DNA of 64,000 nt, from NCBI GenBank assembly GCA_030407085.1, contig CM059587.1, positions 40,031,001-40,095,000 on the forward strand. Reading direction: 5' to 3'. The notes below the pieces were generated by a model, which was not told the DNA's origin, ran no database searches, and saw only the letters and a program-made list of their open reading frames with translations. Numbering within the stretch: the first letter of the stretch is position 1; each line of letters starts with the position of its first letter. The position numbers and the translations under genes are program-made. The DNA is from Trichopria drosophilae (lineage: Eukaryota > Arthropoda > Insecta > Hymenoptera > Diapriidae). Shown piece by piece: positions 25,800 to 37,459 of this stretch.

Positions 25800-26226
25800 A
25801 TAATATAATATGCAAGTAAATAGTTTAACTTGACTTTCTTATAATAATTGTTGTTAAATGGTTTCGTTCGTTATCTGTTTATCTACGAATAACATTAGTT
25901 TTCCTATCGTTTTTGTAAAATTTTATGATAATTATTATTTTTAATTAACATCGTCCTCATGCACATTTAGTATTTCAATATTTTAATGTCAGTTACTTGA
26001 TAATTTAATCTTCCTATAACTCAAAACTCGGACATAATTACCAAACTTTTGTTTGGTTACTGGCATATCGTAAAGTGAAGTTTTGTGAGTCCGAAATTTA
26101 AAGAAACAACATTACCTATATTAAAAAAAAAGTAAAAAATTTTAAATATATTATTTTAATTTAAAGAGTCCTTGTAATGAACGGGGATTAAAGTAGTTAA
26201 AACGCAAGCTTTGTTTCTTAGTTATA
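25800..26226 (+). repeat. Direct duplication, copy 2 (427 bp)
   Basis: Second copy of the segment at 25226-25655. Homology stops sharply after TTAGTTATA at 26226. With the spacer this implies a tandem unit of about 572 bp of which the second unit is incomplete, or insertion of the spacer between two tandem copies. Confidence 0.95.
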
Positions 26227-27285
26227 GTAAGCAAATACATTTTAAAACTGTATCTATTTTATCAAATTTTGTAGTAAACCTTTATTTATTAAGTATTTAC
26301 CGTTTAGATTTTAATGATTGATGTGAAACGTGTACTTAAAACTTTTACCAAAATACGAATTTTTTTCGTTAGTGTGGAATCTAACAAAATACAAAATACA
26401 AAATTTCTTTAAATTTCCTCAATTTTCAAAATACAGTCGGACATATTGGATCCGATATTTTAAATTTAAAAAATCTCTGCTGGATTTGTATTTTAATCCC
26501 TAAATAGTGGATTACCTAGTGGGAACTAAGTCTGGTAGTTTTAAACCAATATTTCGTTAAGTTGATTAAAATGTATTTAATCCAAATTTAGTTCAATTAT
26601 CTAAAGTATATGCAGCGACAAATACTACAAAATAATTAGTACCCGTTGGGAAAATTGTGATTTGTCTAAATTTTCTAAATATTTTTCTGAATGTATAAAA
26701 AACTGTGATATTTTTTGCTACTCCCGGAGTTGTCAGGTTAAGAAATAAATTAAATTATCAGAGATAAAAGTCGGATGGAACGGAAATTATAATCTACGAT
26801 GTTGATTTATTCTTTTGTATAGTCTAAACATCTCGTCTAAGCAGTTAAATGTTCTTTTTTAGAATAAATAGAGTAGAAATTAACGTTGTAAACATATTAT
26901 TGCACGCACAACGATTTTGCATTTTGCATAATCTTTTCAACACATTTCGTCCTTATGTGAAAAAAATTCTTCGTATCACGAGCGTTAACCAGCCAAATAA
27001 TTTTGCGTCCTAGGTACGAAAAATACAATATTTTTGTCGCTTTAAATGGAGACGTGATAAAGAAAACCCAAAAATGTCAATTTTTTAAATGTAACACGTC
27101 ATTCATGTATGTAGTTTAAGTTGAAGTAAATATTCAGTAAAATCAACCAATTAAACTACACCGAATTTAGTACATGTAGCCTAATATGTCTATCAAATAT
27201 TAAGTACAGCTATTTATAATATTTAATAAATCCAATTACTAAAAAAATTGTTTTAAGTTCACATACAATTGCCGGGGATTAGATG
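26227..27285. other. AT-rich noncoding DNA
   Basis: Nothing supportable. A TACAGTCGGACATATTGGATCC phrase near 26432 hints at one more decayed piece of the AAAATGGCGG family. Confidence 0.5.
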
Positions 27286-27740
27286 CAATAATTACTTCGA
27301 CCCAGACCATAGGTCTGGCGAAGTATTGACTTTGGTCAGTTCTCGCCAAAAAATTACCCTATAGTTTTTCATCAAATGTCGACGTTTCAGGTCCTAACGA
27401 ACCCAAAGCAACAATAAAAAAATTGGTGTCCGTTAGGTTGTACGTCCGTCCGTCCATGGGCAAAATTTTGTATACGCGATATCTCGCGAATGGAATGACG
27501 AATTTAAAAAGTACAAACGGATTTGGGTTTCTCTTGGCCAAACTTAGATCTGATTAGTTTTTGGAGACAATGCATACTAGATTATGGGGAGGTTTAACAA
27601 AAAAACGCTCAAAATACACGTTTTTCCATTTTTTAACAAAAAATACAAATCGTACAAAAAAATGTTTCAAACAAAAAATATAGAACATCGAATTCTCTAC
27701 AAAAAAGATTGTATTCATTTATTCGTAAAATCAACGATAA
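27286..27740. repeat. Dispersed repeat with hairpin at its end
   Basis: Begins with a strong hairpin: ACTTCG, a two-base bulge, CCAGACC, loop ATA, GGTCTGG, CGAAGT at 27294-27324. It continues with GTCCGTCCGTCC (27444-27455) and TATACGCGATATCTCGCGAA (27471-27490). Wording of the type 'cgtccgtccgtcc ... cgcgatatctcgcgaa' is seen in interspersed repeats of many arthropods. The last part, AACAAAAAATATAGAACAT followed by CTACAAAAAA at about 27671-27709, recurs at about 31999-32037, so at least that part is multicopy in this window. Confidence 0.55.
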
Positions 27741-27869
27741 TGCCGTAAAAAGCGAATTAACATGAAATTAACATAAATTGTACATACACATATACAATGC
27801 ATATGTATGTATATCATATAGATTACATGAAAAACAGAGACGCAGAGGAAGCAGGGGAGTGAGGCGGGT

Positions 27870-28010
27870 AACAGGGCGGGGGGGGGGCATAACAAAATAT
27901 TCACTGTAATGTGGTGTCGGGTAGCCATGGGGAAGTGGTAGCGGGGACGGGGGTTCGGGGCTTCGCAGGAAGCGGGGGGGCGTGACGGGTATGCCCCCCC
28001 CCCCGACTTG
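27870..28010. repeat. G-run / C-run tract
   Basis: In an otherwise AT-rich stretch the plus strand carries a run of about 10 G near 27880, GGGGACGGGGGTTCGGGG at 27943-27960, seven G at about 27974, then 11 C at about 27994-28004. The spacing allows a G-quadruplex on the plus strand or a hairpin between the G runs and the C run. Confidence 0.8.
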
Positions 28011-29595
28011 TCAAAAAGTCAACTAAACCGCGTTTTTTTAAGCTTCAGTGTGAACAAGACGTGCTCATTTATCAGTGCTTCAGCTGGTCTGCGGTCGGGG
28101 TCGAAGTTTTGAAAATGCTCATTTTCAATTTTACTATAGGGTGATTATGCCAATGATTATGACGACTACCAATGAATGGACGATTTTCTACATATTTCTA
28201 TTTCTTATCAATGTATGATGCACAACATGCAACAAAATACATATTTTTATGTTCTTTGAACATTCAAAACAATATTTACAGTACTATTGATCTTCCAGTG
28301 TTTATTATTTTGTAAAATCAAGGCAAAGTTTTAAAGCCATCCAAAACTGGTACTGAAAACGTCCCATTTGATTTAACCCGTCTATTCATTGAGGTTTAGC
28401 GGATTTTTTTACAAACGTATGAAGACGAGGTTAATAATTAAATAAAATCTAAGGTTGAATTACACGCTCATAAAGAGCAGAGTCTAACGATTCTAATGGT
28501 GGTATCATAATTCAATTTTCATAAAAGAATTCAAAAGTTACAATCGATCAAAGTGTGAAAAATGCTTAACCGTCAATTCATTGGCATATTCACCCTATTT
28601 AAGGAACAAGATATTGTTACAATATATGTATAGAAACTACTCGAACCTAACGATGCTAGAACTACCCTCTGCCGCCTTCTTTCCTGGCAGTGTTAAAATG
28701 GGAATATTCCCGGAAGCATCAGCCTCTCGTCAGGGAACTGCAATACGAATTTAGCCAAAATTGTAGGCACCTGGGTCGAAGGCATCTAGTTGTAATTGTA
28801 GTTTTTCAGGAAAAAAAAATGAATGATAGAAAACTATTTTCTATATACATGAAAAAGAGTAATAGTTGTAAGTTATTCGCAATCTTCAATGATCAATTTA
28901 CACTATAGCAAAATTACACAGTCAATTAACGTTTATCAATAATATACAAGAGACACGGATAAAAGGTAATATTACAAGATGTCAAAATTTCCATCAGAAT
29001 GTAATGTCGGGAACGAGTTATAACAGTTATGACGTTAAATTACATTCGATTGAAATTCAGCCGCATGTCACTAAAAGATCGTTGATTTCAATTAGACGTA
29101 TCCCTCGCTCCATTTCGGTCTTGCATAAAATATGCGCAATAATTAATGCAAACGTTCCTTGAACCCTGCCAGTGGTTCCCAGCTTTTTCAGGCGTCTCGC
29201 AGCAACTGGTTAGTAAATCTTGCCGAGTAACAAATCTATCCAGGAACGATGAAATCTATCCAGGCACAAATGTTCAATGTCTGTTTCTTCAGAGAGGATC
29301 GGTGGCCAATTCTTCAAATTTAATTCTCTATTGTTTCTTATTGACATATTTCTTTCAATTTATTTTTGCCTTTAAGAAGTTTACTATCATATACTGACAA
29401 GTAACATTACTCAAGTATGACACATCGAATGGATTGCAGGTTGGCATATTTTCAGAACTCCGAAAAATAACCGATACGTAATTTCTTTTATCGGAAAAGA
29501 AGAACGTTTAAGGGTTGAAACTGATCCCTGAATTGCTCGAAACACCCTAAAATGTATAACAGCATGCACGGACATGTGCGATGTAAAACTCATAT
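28011..29595. other. Noncoding DNA
   Basis: No gene recognised. 28640-28820 is a little more GC-rich with no splice-flanked frame. Confidence 0.5.
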
Positions 29596-29968
29596 CCATA
29601 AAAGTTGGTGTCTGAGGGATTTGTTTGGTTCACTGATTTTGAATCTTATGTAATATTTACAAAATTAAAAATGGCGAACCAAATTAAAGAAAACATTTTG
29701 GCTTTTCATAATACTTGGTATCTAGTGGCCTTTTGGGTCACTGATTTCGATTTGGAAGTAAAATTTGTAATATTCCAAATGGAGCATAGAAAAAGGCGGA
29801 CAAAATTTTATAACAGTTTTTTTCATAAAAAGCAGTATGTAGAGGTTTTTGGGTTGAAGCTTTGTGAAATTTGATCTGCCATTTTAGGTCCGTCATTTTG
29901 AATTTTGTAAATATGACTTGAGTGTCGAAATTAGCGACGAAAAATCCCTCAAACACCAGCTTTTATGG
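29596..29968. mobile_element. Foldback/MITE of the AAAATGGCGG family
   Basis: The left end CCATAAAAGTTGGTGTCTGA matches the reverse complement of the right end CCATAAAAGCTGGTGTTTGA, and similarity continues inward for about 90 bp, through ATTTACAAAATT-AAAATG-CGGACC. An internal second copy of the left arm (TGATTTCGATTTGG... AAATGGAG) lies at 29739-29785. No coding capacity. Confidence 0.75.
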
Positions 29969-31049
29969 AATTAAATTCTTCATACGTGCTTGCATATTGT
30001 TATACATTTTAGGGCGTTTCGAGATAATAAATATTCACTTCTTCTCTTCAATATTTTTACTTTATGTAAGTGGACATATCAATTTGTGAAAGTATGGACT
30101 GGTTATTCCCAAATTGCAAATATTTTTTGTAATTATCGTTTCCATTTTAACAAAAATAGTTAGAAAAAGTCTCTTAGTGTAAGGTATATTATGGATAATG
30201 AAAGTTGGGACGTGTCTCATCCTCTTCACGTAAGTGCGGCTTGATATAATCCATTATGATGCGATTGATCTACTAATATAATGTTCATTGATTTAGTCTT
30301 CTCCTCGGATATGTGATACTCTGAGTTCTAAGCTTTCAAAAAGGTGATCGTTCAGTTTTCGAGTTTCCAAACGTCGATCATTAAGCTCCGTTAATAGCAC
30401 TAATGGTGTCGATGCATCTCGTATCTTGGTTGGACGATGACAAAGCGGGATGTTATATTTTCAGGTTGCCCATACTTTATTGACCGCTTGATAATTTGTT
30501 TTATTATTTAAGTGTACATTGAATTTTCCTGGAATTAGAGCTGCTGATATAAAATCTGTCGTTTATAACTCTAATTGGTTGATCGTTGAATCTTTACGGA
30601 AATAACTTTTCACTTTTGTCACGGAAAAAGGTTTGATAATATTTTTGAGGTCGTTGTAAAATCTATTTCTACGTGTCTTTTTCGATTTTTCACGCTTATG
30701 TGATTTTCATTTTTTTGCCAACTCATCCTGGAACGACGTGGTCGATGTAGTAAGAGCAGTCATGCGTGAAGGATAACGTCTATTTACCCTTAGAACGCGA
30801 ACTACTGACTTCAATTTCAATCACACATCATATTTACTGAACGATGTCATCGTTACTTGTACTTATACATCGCTATTATTAAATTTATGATGAAAATGAA
30901 ATATTGCGGGATAAAATTCATGAAAGCAAAAAGTAGGCAGGTCGATAAAAGTGAATAAACGAGTCCGTACATGAGAGGAGGTATCGATTTGCCTGTCGCT
31001 TCTAAGATATTATAGAAATCAGTGTACATAATCCGAACACACCGGAGAA
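29969..31049. other. Noncoding DNA
   Basis: No gene. A donor-like CAC/GTAAGTG at 30225 follows a 13-codon ATG frame (30192), judged too short to call. Confidence 0.45.
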
Positions 31050-31780
31050 AAAATCTCAGACACGATACGATGATGGTCGAAGAAAAAGAACACCGGCTTT
31101 TCGGGCCACCTTTTGTGGAGAAGCATTAGGACGGTCTCTGGTTTGAGTGCTATCAGCAAAGGCGCCGAGGTCCCATCCGGGATTCGATCTCTCGTCCTAT
31201 CCCCCTTTCCTTTACTACTCGCAGGCCAGGAAACTACCTGATAAGGGACAGGGGTGTTTTCCTCTTATCTCATTCCCTCTCCCACGCTCCTGTCCGTTGT
31301 CTGCTCTCTTGCTCTCGATGCTTTGTATCTCCGTCACTCCTCATCTCCGTAACTATTGTTCCCTCGTCTCCCGATCTCTCCCATCGTTCCTCTTCTTACT
31401 GGGTCACCCGGTATATGCACATCGGCCGCTGCCGGTAAGAGACCGAGGTATAGCGAGGCTACTCGAATCACGAGAGCTTACGGCTGGTAGATAAACACTC
31501 AGCCGACGGTTTTCGATGTGCTAGTATCGATTCGCCTTGTCAACCACGACATCGGCGCTGAGCGACGATGGAAGGACCGTAACGCTTCTCGCTCGTGTGT
31601 TCGTTTTCCCCTCTTGGGAATTTTCCCGTTCGTGTTCAACATGACACTAAATCGATGTAACGAGTCTGATGTTGACGATCGCGGCAGTAATAATCATCAG
31701 CTTCGCCGCCCGCGAGATAACCGGACCAACTTACCAAAGATATTTTATGTCGGAGGGGGATCTGGTTGATAAACTAATGA
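31050..31780 (+). promoter_or_regulatory. GC-richer island, possible 5' exon or regulatory region
   Basis: Composition is close to 50 percent GC in a 33 percent context, with pyrimidine-rich plus strand. A splice-donor-like CTGCCG/GTAAGAG occurs at 31437-31442. Upstream of it, an ATG at 31320 opens 39 codons with a hydrophobic stretch (SLPSFLFLLGHPVYA) reading into the donor, but the start context is poor (T at -3). A second frame ending at 31769 contains no known domain. On the minus strand GATCGAATCCCGGA (about 31172-31185) resembles a tRNA B box, so part may be SINE-derived. No function can be assigned. Confidence 0.3.
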
Positions 31781-31859
31781 GGCAAACAATTACCATAATG
31801 CGTTTCCCATGGTGAGCCCTTTCGGGAAAACTCCACAATAACTATGTCACCTAAACAAA

Positions 31860-32260
31860 ATATATTTCAGACATGTTTTTCTTGATTTCGAAAATATGGT
31901 GGTCGGATATATTGAAGACCATATGTGGAAAAAACTGTCAAATGTTTTTCGCTTTTTGCGGTTATTTCCAAAAATACGCATCAGATCAACAAATATTAGA
32001 AACAAAAAATATAGAACATAAAGTTTTCTACAAAAAATGTTATATGCGGTTTTTTTTGTAACCTTATTAGAGAGCTAATAAATGAGGGATGACATTTCAA
32101 TGATTTGAAAAAATAACATTTTGCAATTTTTGTCCACTTAATTTAAAAACTAAACATATAACAAAAAAACTTTTGTAACTAAAAATATAGGCAGGTAAAT
32201 TCTTTACAAAAAAGGTTAGATGTAAATTTCTCGTATGTTCTTAAGAAATGGCGTAATCGT
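31860..32260. repeat. Dispersed repeat fragments interrupted by MITEs
   Basis: AACAAAAAATATAGAACATA and TCTACAAAAAATGTTATATG near 31999-32045, and a second set AACTAAAAATATAGGCAGGT with TTTACAAAAAAGGTTAGATG near 32178-32223, match each other and 27671-27709. The stretch ends at GGCGTAATCGTAAG, where the MITE at 32261 begins. Confidence 0.5.
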
Positions 32261-32555
32261 AAGTTAAACTGAGCCGCCGCGTGAAAGAACTGGACTTACG
32301 CACGGGCTGCCCGATTCTAAGTAGTAACAGTCAGTTTCGAAGATTTTGGAACTTCCAAAGGCTCCCCTGGAAGCAATTTTCATCGAATCGAAACGAGTGA
32401 TAGCTCAAATTGATGGTATTTTTAATATCTACAACTTAGTCAACGGCCGCAAATGGCTATCTATTAAGCAAAACGAGATAAACGCAAAAAACTGCGAAAC
32501 TGACTGTTACTACTTAAAATCGGACAGTCCGTGCGGCGGCTCAATTAAACAACTT
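32261..32555. mobile_element. MITE with long terminal inverted repeats
   Basis: The left arm AAGTTAAACTGAGCCGCCGC matches the reverse complement of the right arm AAGTTGTTTAATTGAGCCGC. After a 22-bp insertion in the left arm the match resumes: CCGATTCTAAGTAGTAACAG and CCGATTTTAAGTAGTAACAG, then TCAGTTTCG on both. Arms are about 55 bp of homology. The interior (32341-32495) has no transposase. The 72-codon frame at 32346 is incidental. Confidence 0.85.
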
Positions 32556-32733
32556 GACATGTAAGGACATTCTCATAAAGGAAATGTCACGTGGGTCTGA
32601 TGGTCAAAGGCAATCCGTGAAGTGGGGGGTGCCTGCGTGCTTGGCGGTCCTGCCCACCGGACTCCCTTTTCTATACTAGCCTAATCGCCAACCATGGCAC
32701 TAAAGCCACGTGACATTTCGTGTCCTTGTAACT
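32556..32733. mobile_element. Second MITE abutting the first
   Basis: TGTAAGGACA with AAATGTCACGTGG (32560-32595) is inverted at the right end as CCACGTGACATTTCGTGTCC followed by TTGTAA (32706-32732). The left arm carries a 12-bp insertion (TTCTCATAAAGG). The core 32596-32700 is GC-rich for this window. No coding capacity. Its left end starts within a few bases of the preceding MITE. Confidence 0.75.
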
Positions 32734-33889
32734 TTATACATGCCTTGCAGAAACACATTTAAACTGTGTTGTTGCTCGTTTACGAGTATACTATTGATAT
32801 TATCACGAAAAGGCATACAGCCTTTTTTATGGAGAAATCCCCACTCCACATTTTTTGTTCAAAACATTTTTTTATCAGATTTGTAGTTTTAAAAATAAAT
32901 GCATTGAAAACGCACAAATTTTGTTTGTTGATTTTCCTAAGATGGCCGCAAAAATATGTCGAAACGCCAAGCCCCGCGCTCATATTCGTAATTAGGGTCC
33001 AAACAGACATACAAAAAATAGTCGTTTATTTTTTGGTATAGTTCATTCGGAAGTATAAAAATATTCAGGCCATGAAAACGTGTTAAAGATGAAACATGAC
33101 GCGCCAAAATAGCTAGATTCCCTATGATCTCTCATTTACTACCATTCTGTGATAATTTAAAAAAAAATTATATAACAAGTTTTGTAACGTTTTAATATAC
33201 TTTACTTTCTATTTGAAATATTTTTTACCCGATGCGTACTTTTCCCAATAAATGCAAAAAACGTAAAAAAACTACAATTTTCTTACTGTTTGTTTCAAGA
33301 GGGCTTCAATATATCTGACAGACAAATTTTATTATAATTTTCATAACCAGCAAATAAGAGTGGTCAAATTTCCTCCATTAGCTTTAGGAGGTTAAAAGCA
33401 AGCCAATTTTGAATTGGATGTGTTGATACTATCCTTAATTGAGCCCACTAATACTTATGTCAAGTATATCAAACGTTAATAAAAGTCGATCCTACTTGAA
33501 AATTTTCATTATTCCAACACTTACTACGCCACTGTTCATTTTGTGGTCCCCTCGTTAAAACTAAATAACGATGAAAAATCTGTAAACCAGTTGCACCCGA
33601 GGTTGAAATGACCGACATAGAAAGAAGGAGAGAATTGATGAAAGGATGACGCAGATGGAAGATTCTTTTTTATGTCTTTTGTGGTGCAAGCAGAGAGAGC
33701 ACTTTACAATGTAAAATTACTGAAAAGGAAGGCTTCATTAAACTCAAGCGTTGCCACCACTTGACGACCATTTATAAGCGTGTCAAAATGATCCCGCAAA
33801 ATATTACAAAAAGTTTCAGGAAAAGCCGTTCCGCGAACACCACCAAGAAAATATGTTTTGAAAATCCCAGTATGAAATAAACGTCACCT
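32734..33889. other. AT-rich noncoding DNA
   Basis: Nothing supportable. One more phrase related to the repeat at 27.5/32 kb may lie around 32930-32960. Confidence 0.45.
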
Positions 33890-34200
33890 TCAGAGTGTCA
33901 TGGAAAGTAATTAGAAACTTACGAAATCGTTTATTCAGGCGTGGTTTTAAAAAATGGACGTGTTCGAGCTACGTGCCAGAGAGGCTCTACACTGAAGAAG
34001 AATCGGCCTCGACCCGAGGCCTCACCTGGGCTTTTCTCTGGCTGATGCCGAAAAGGGTCGCCTGTTCGTATAACTGAATAAGCTGCAGAAAAACGAGCGA
34101 CTAGAGACGAAGTGCAGCCACTTACTCATTCGCTCGGAATTGTTGGACAGGTAATTAGAGGAGCAACGCGTCGCCTCTGGGCCTAATTATAAAGCCTTGT
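33890..34200. promoter_or_regulatory. Balanced-composition island
   Basis: Unique by eye and near 50 percent GC, with a self-complementary GGCCTCGACCCGAGGCC at 34006-34022 (inverted 7-bp arms). No ORF with splice sites. Candidate conserved noncoding element, by composition only. Confidence 0.25.
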
Positions 34201-36599
34201 GCTCAAACTCCTTTGCTTGCTCTATTTCTTACTCGCTCACATTCTTATTCAGTTTCCTCTATATAGATGCCATTCCTATGCAGTAAAAATAGACGCATCC
34301 AATGTTGTATAAGGTTATTAGCTGCAGAAATGAGGGTAACGAAGGTCTATTTGATTAAATGAAACAAACTCGAATATCTTGAAGAATATCATACCAGTAA
34401 ATTTAAAAGGAAAACAGTTGAGGGATGCGGAGTTGATTACTTTCAATATTTTGCGATGTCATTCCGCACTTTTTCAGGAAGCCTTAGGGCAATCCATGAT
34501 TTTACGTCAGCCGTGAAATGGTCAATTCTAGAAAGTGTTCCTACTAATGGATTGACTTAAACTTTGTTAAAAAGAAAACACTTAGGATGAACTTGCCGCA
34601 TCCATTTTCTTTCCCAACTTCCCAGTTCACTCACTCGATTTCCTTCAAACTAATTTTCCTCGTTCCTTCTAATTAATGAAAATAAATGATATCATTCAGA
34701 AACGGATAGCCTGATCAATAATAAATAAGTCTTCCTAACTGAAGAAAATAACTATTTCAATCATAAACTTTCTTCGTATATTTAAGAGATGTCTTTGGTG
34801 TAGGCACCAACTCAGTGGAAAACTACAAATTCCAAGAAATCAATCTTAAACTTTTCGAAAACAAGTTTCGCAACAATTTGTGTCGGTTGCTGTTTTCTAT
34901 CTTCTACAGTTCTGTGATATTTGATGCAAATCGCTCAATTGACGGACTCGGAGCTACATTTCAAATGTCAAGTTTTAGGTACTTTGAACACATCGTATTT
35001 TCTTCTATTGTCGGAATATGTACGGCCCGCTTCGGACTTTATAAGTCTAGAAGAGAGCTGCCGGGAAATCCGAGCATTGAAAAACTTCAGAATGGAAGAC
35101 CAAAAGGCAGGATATGGTTGCACTCATCGAAGTAACAATTTTGGCGCAAAGCCCTGGGAAAGCGCACGTGCCAAGTAGATTGCTGTTACGACCACGACGA
35201 AAACGAATCTATTGAGGATAGAGAAGTATTGTGTCATGAAAATGTACCGGTGTCGGTATAAATGAGTTTGCAGTTTAAATAAACATATTGCTTTAGCAAA
35301 ATGCTTACAAAACATTCTTGTTCTACAATAAGTTATGAAAATTTGTGAATATCTCCTGTATTTCACAGCGAAATTCACCAAAATTAAGTGACACATTTTC
35401 TTCCTCATACTTCGTCATGAAATTTAACAGGGTTTCTAATAATCTACTCGTTCGTTTATGTATTTTATAATTAACGTTTGCTAGCTAGCACTTTTGAATG
35501 ATTAGCAATAAGCAAGAAAAGTAGTTCAAGCGCAAAATCGTATAAGCTTGAGCTCGTAAGCTGAAAAAGAAACAGATGGAATAAGCTCGTAGCTTTGGGC
35601 TTTTCATAAAGTGAGAAGAAAATCAGGCTAAAAAGTAAATTGCGATTATTAATTGAAGGAGATGCGTAATTGTTAATTTAATAACTTGAGAATCAATATT
35701 CGACGTTCCTCTATGAATCGTAACGATAAAAGTCAATACACCATCGGCGCTAGTGGGATGGAGCATAAGCACACAACCTATTGATTTCTGAGGTAGAGTA
35801 CTATTGGCTAGAAGTTGAATAGATGATCTACTTTACGAGGCGGAGGTTGGTTTATTTTGCAATATACCCATGTGCCCGTCTCGAGCAGGTCTTGTAACGA
35901 TAATTACATTTAGCCATACCCGTACAGAAGAAAGAAAATGTGAAAATAACAGCCAATGATTAAAGCCCTTTAAAAGTGAAAACTACAATAGAAATTTATA
36001 ATCGCCTACTCATAAAATAATCAGAATATAATCATTCTGATTATACTGAGTTACTTTTTACTTCCATCAGTTGTTAAAAAGTTTAGTAGACAACATTCCG
36101 GAGGATTGGCTATTTTCGTGAGTGACACCTTTCTGATGAATAGTTTATCCGCTATGGTGAGGAATTAAGAGGATTCAATATGAGCACGCACCCAACTCTT
36201 CAGGACCCAGTCTGACTCTGACTGTCTGCCAATAGTACATTTAAACATGACCGCTCTTACTACGATGCAGTGAGCACCAATTGGTTTCCAACCTGTTAAA
36301 GTACTTTCTGAAGCAGTGTGCATTTGTGATATTTCAGCGCGGCCCGCAACCCCTACATACCTAGAAACAACTTTTACGGACTTCAAAACTATTATTATTG
36401 CGGTGAAATTTTGTGAAAGTACATAAAAATGAAAACACCTGAATAGCGTTCTAATGCAGAAAATAGCCTAACGGGGCAATCTAGATATACCGATATGTAT
36501 ATACCCTCCCAGTTTGTCTCCATCTTTATCTCAAGAGACACGTGGGGATGGAAGTATACATGCGAGAGCAGGGAGTCTCGCATTTTCTCTCATCACTCG
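34201..36599. other. Noncoding DNA with two perfect hairpins
   Basis: AATCAGAAT and ATTCTGATT flank 6 nt at 36020-36043, and ATGCGAGA and TCTCGCAT flank 8 nt at 36560-36583. Open frames are short and not protein-like. Confidence 0.5.
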
Positions 36600-36930
36600 C
36601 CTAATGAAGTAGGTGCGGAGTGGTTAATAAGGTCAGGGTTGTGCCAATAACGCCATATCGGAAATTTCCAGAGCGCGGAGCAGCCGATATCTAACGGCTT
36701 CATCGGATAGAGAGCAGTGCGACGAAGAGTAGAATGGCGCGACGGCATTCTCTCTATCTTTCAACGCTAGCATAGAATTACGAGGATAAGGGTAATGAGG
36801 ATGACGATGATGACGAAGATACGCTAATGCGTTTTCGTTATATATAGCTGCACATACGCATGTAAACGCGCTAACAAGCGGTCATGTATATGCCAGTCAC
36901 GGACGTCGCACGCAATCATACCTATGCATA
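36600..36930. promoter_or_regulatory. Balanced-composition island with TATA-like motif
   Basis: Non-repetitive, GC-richer than its flanks, with ATGACGATGATGACGAAGAT and a TATATATAG at about 36839-36848 followed by TGCACATACGC. No adjacent ORF. Candidate regulatory region only. Confidence 0.2.
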
Positions 36931-36990
36931 GGAATCTGACTTTTTCTCAAATCATTGGTACATCATCGTCCAACTAGAATTTGCTCTGAT

Positions 36991-37023
36991 TTTATTTCCA
37001 ACATTGGACATGTTGGAAATAAA
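36991..37023. other. Perfect 13-bp hairpin
   Basis: TTTATTTCCAACA (36991-37003), loop TTGGACA, TGTTGGAAATAAA (37011-37023). Pairing continues outward for two more base pairs after one mismatch. AT-rich flanks, no poly-T tract of terminator type is relevant in a eukaryote. Confidence 0.9.
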
Positions 37024-37459
37024 GTCTTAATTATCACCAAAAACCCTTCAAAATTACCCATGGCATAGAAGTGAGATGAAACTGTGCCGGAAATGGTCAA
37101 TCATTTCCATTGCACGATGCACTAGATATTCGCAAAATTAAATGAAACACTACAGAGAAATTCGTTCATTCATTTTGATTTATATGGGTCACGAACTCAC
37201 TGGTATCTCATCTTCAATATTTGGTCGCCAAAAATACAAACATAACTGCATAAAATAAAATTTATTGCGATTAGCTAGTGAAATCTGTTTATGAAACTGG
37301 CTCATGTCTTAAGGTGCATTTTTTAAAGCCTCGATCACAATTTTCCCCAATTTCAATATCTGACAGAGTTTTGGCGATAATTTATTTAGCAGACATTGAC
37401 ATCAAGACTTGCTCCTTCCGCGAGATACGTCTTTAGTTAATAAGACGGATATCGCCTAT
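37024..37459. other. Noncoding DNA
   Basis: No gene or repeat seen. Confidence 0.5.

Noticed and set aside
30192..30230. Thirteen-codon ATG frame followed by CAC/GTAAGT
   Set aside because: Too short; a start and donor that close occur by chance in a window of this size.
36165..36386. 73-codon minus-strand frame with Cys and Trp residues
   Set aside because: It looked faintly like an immunoglobulin or transposase fragment, but no spacing or motif supports either.
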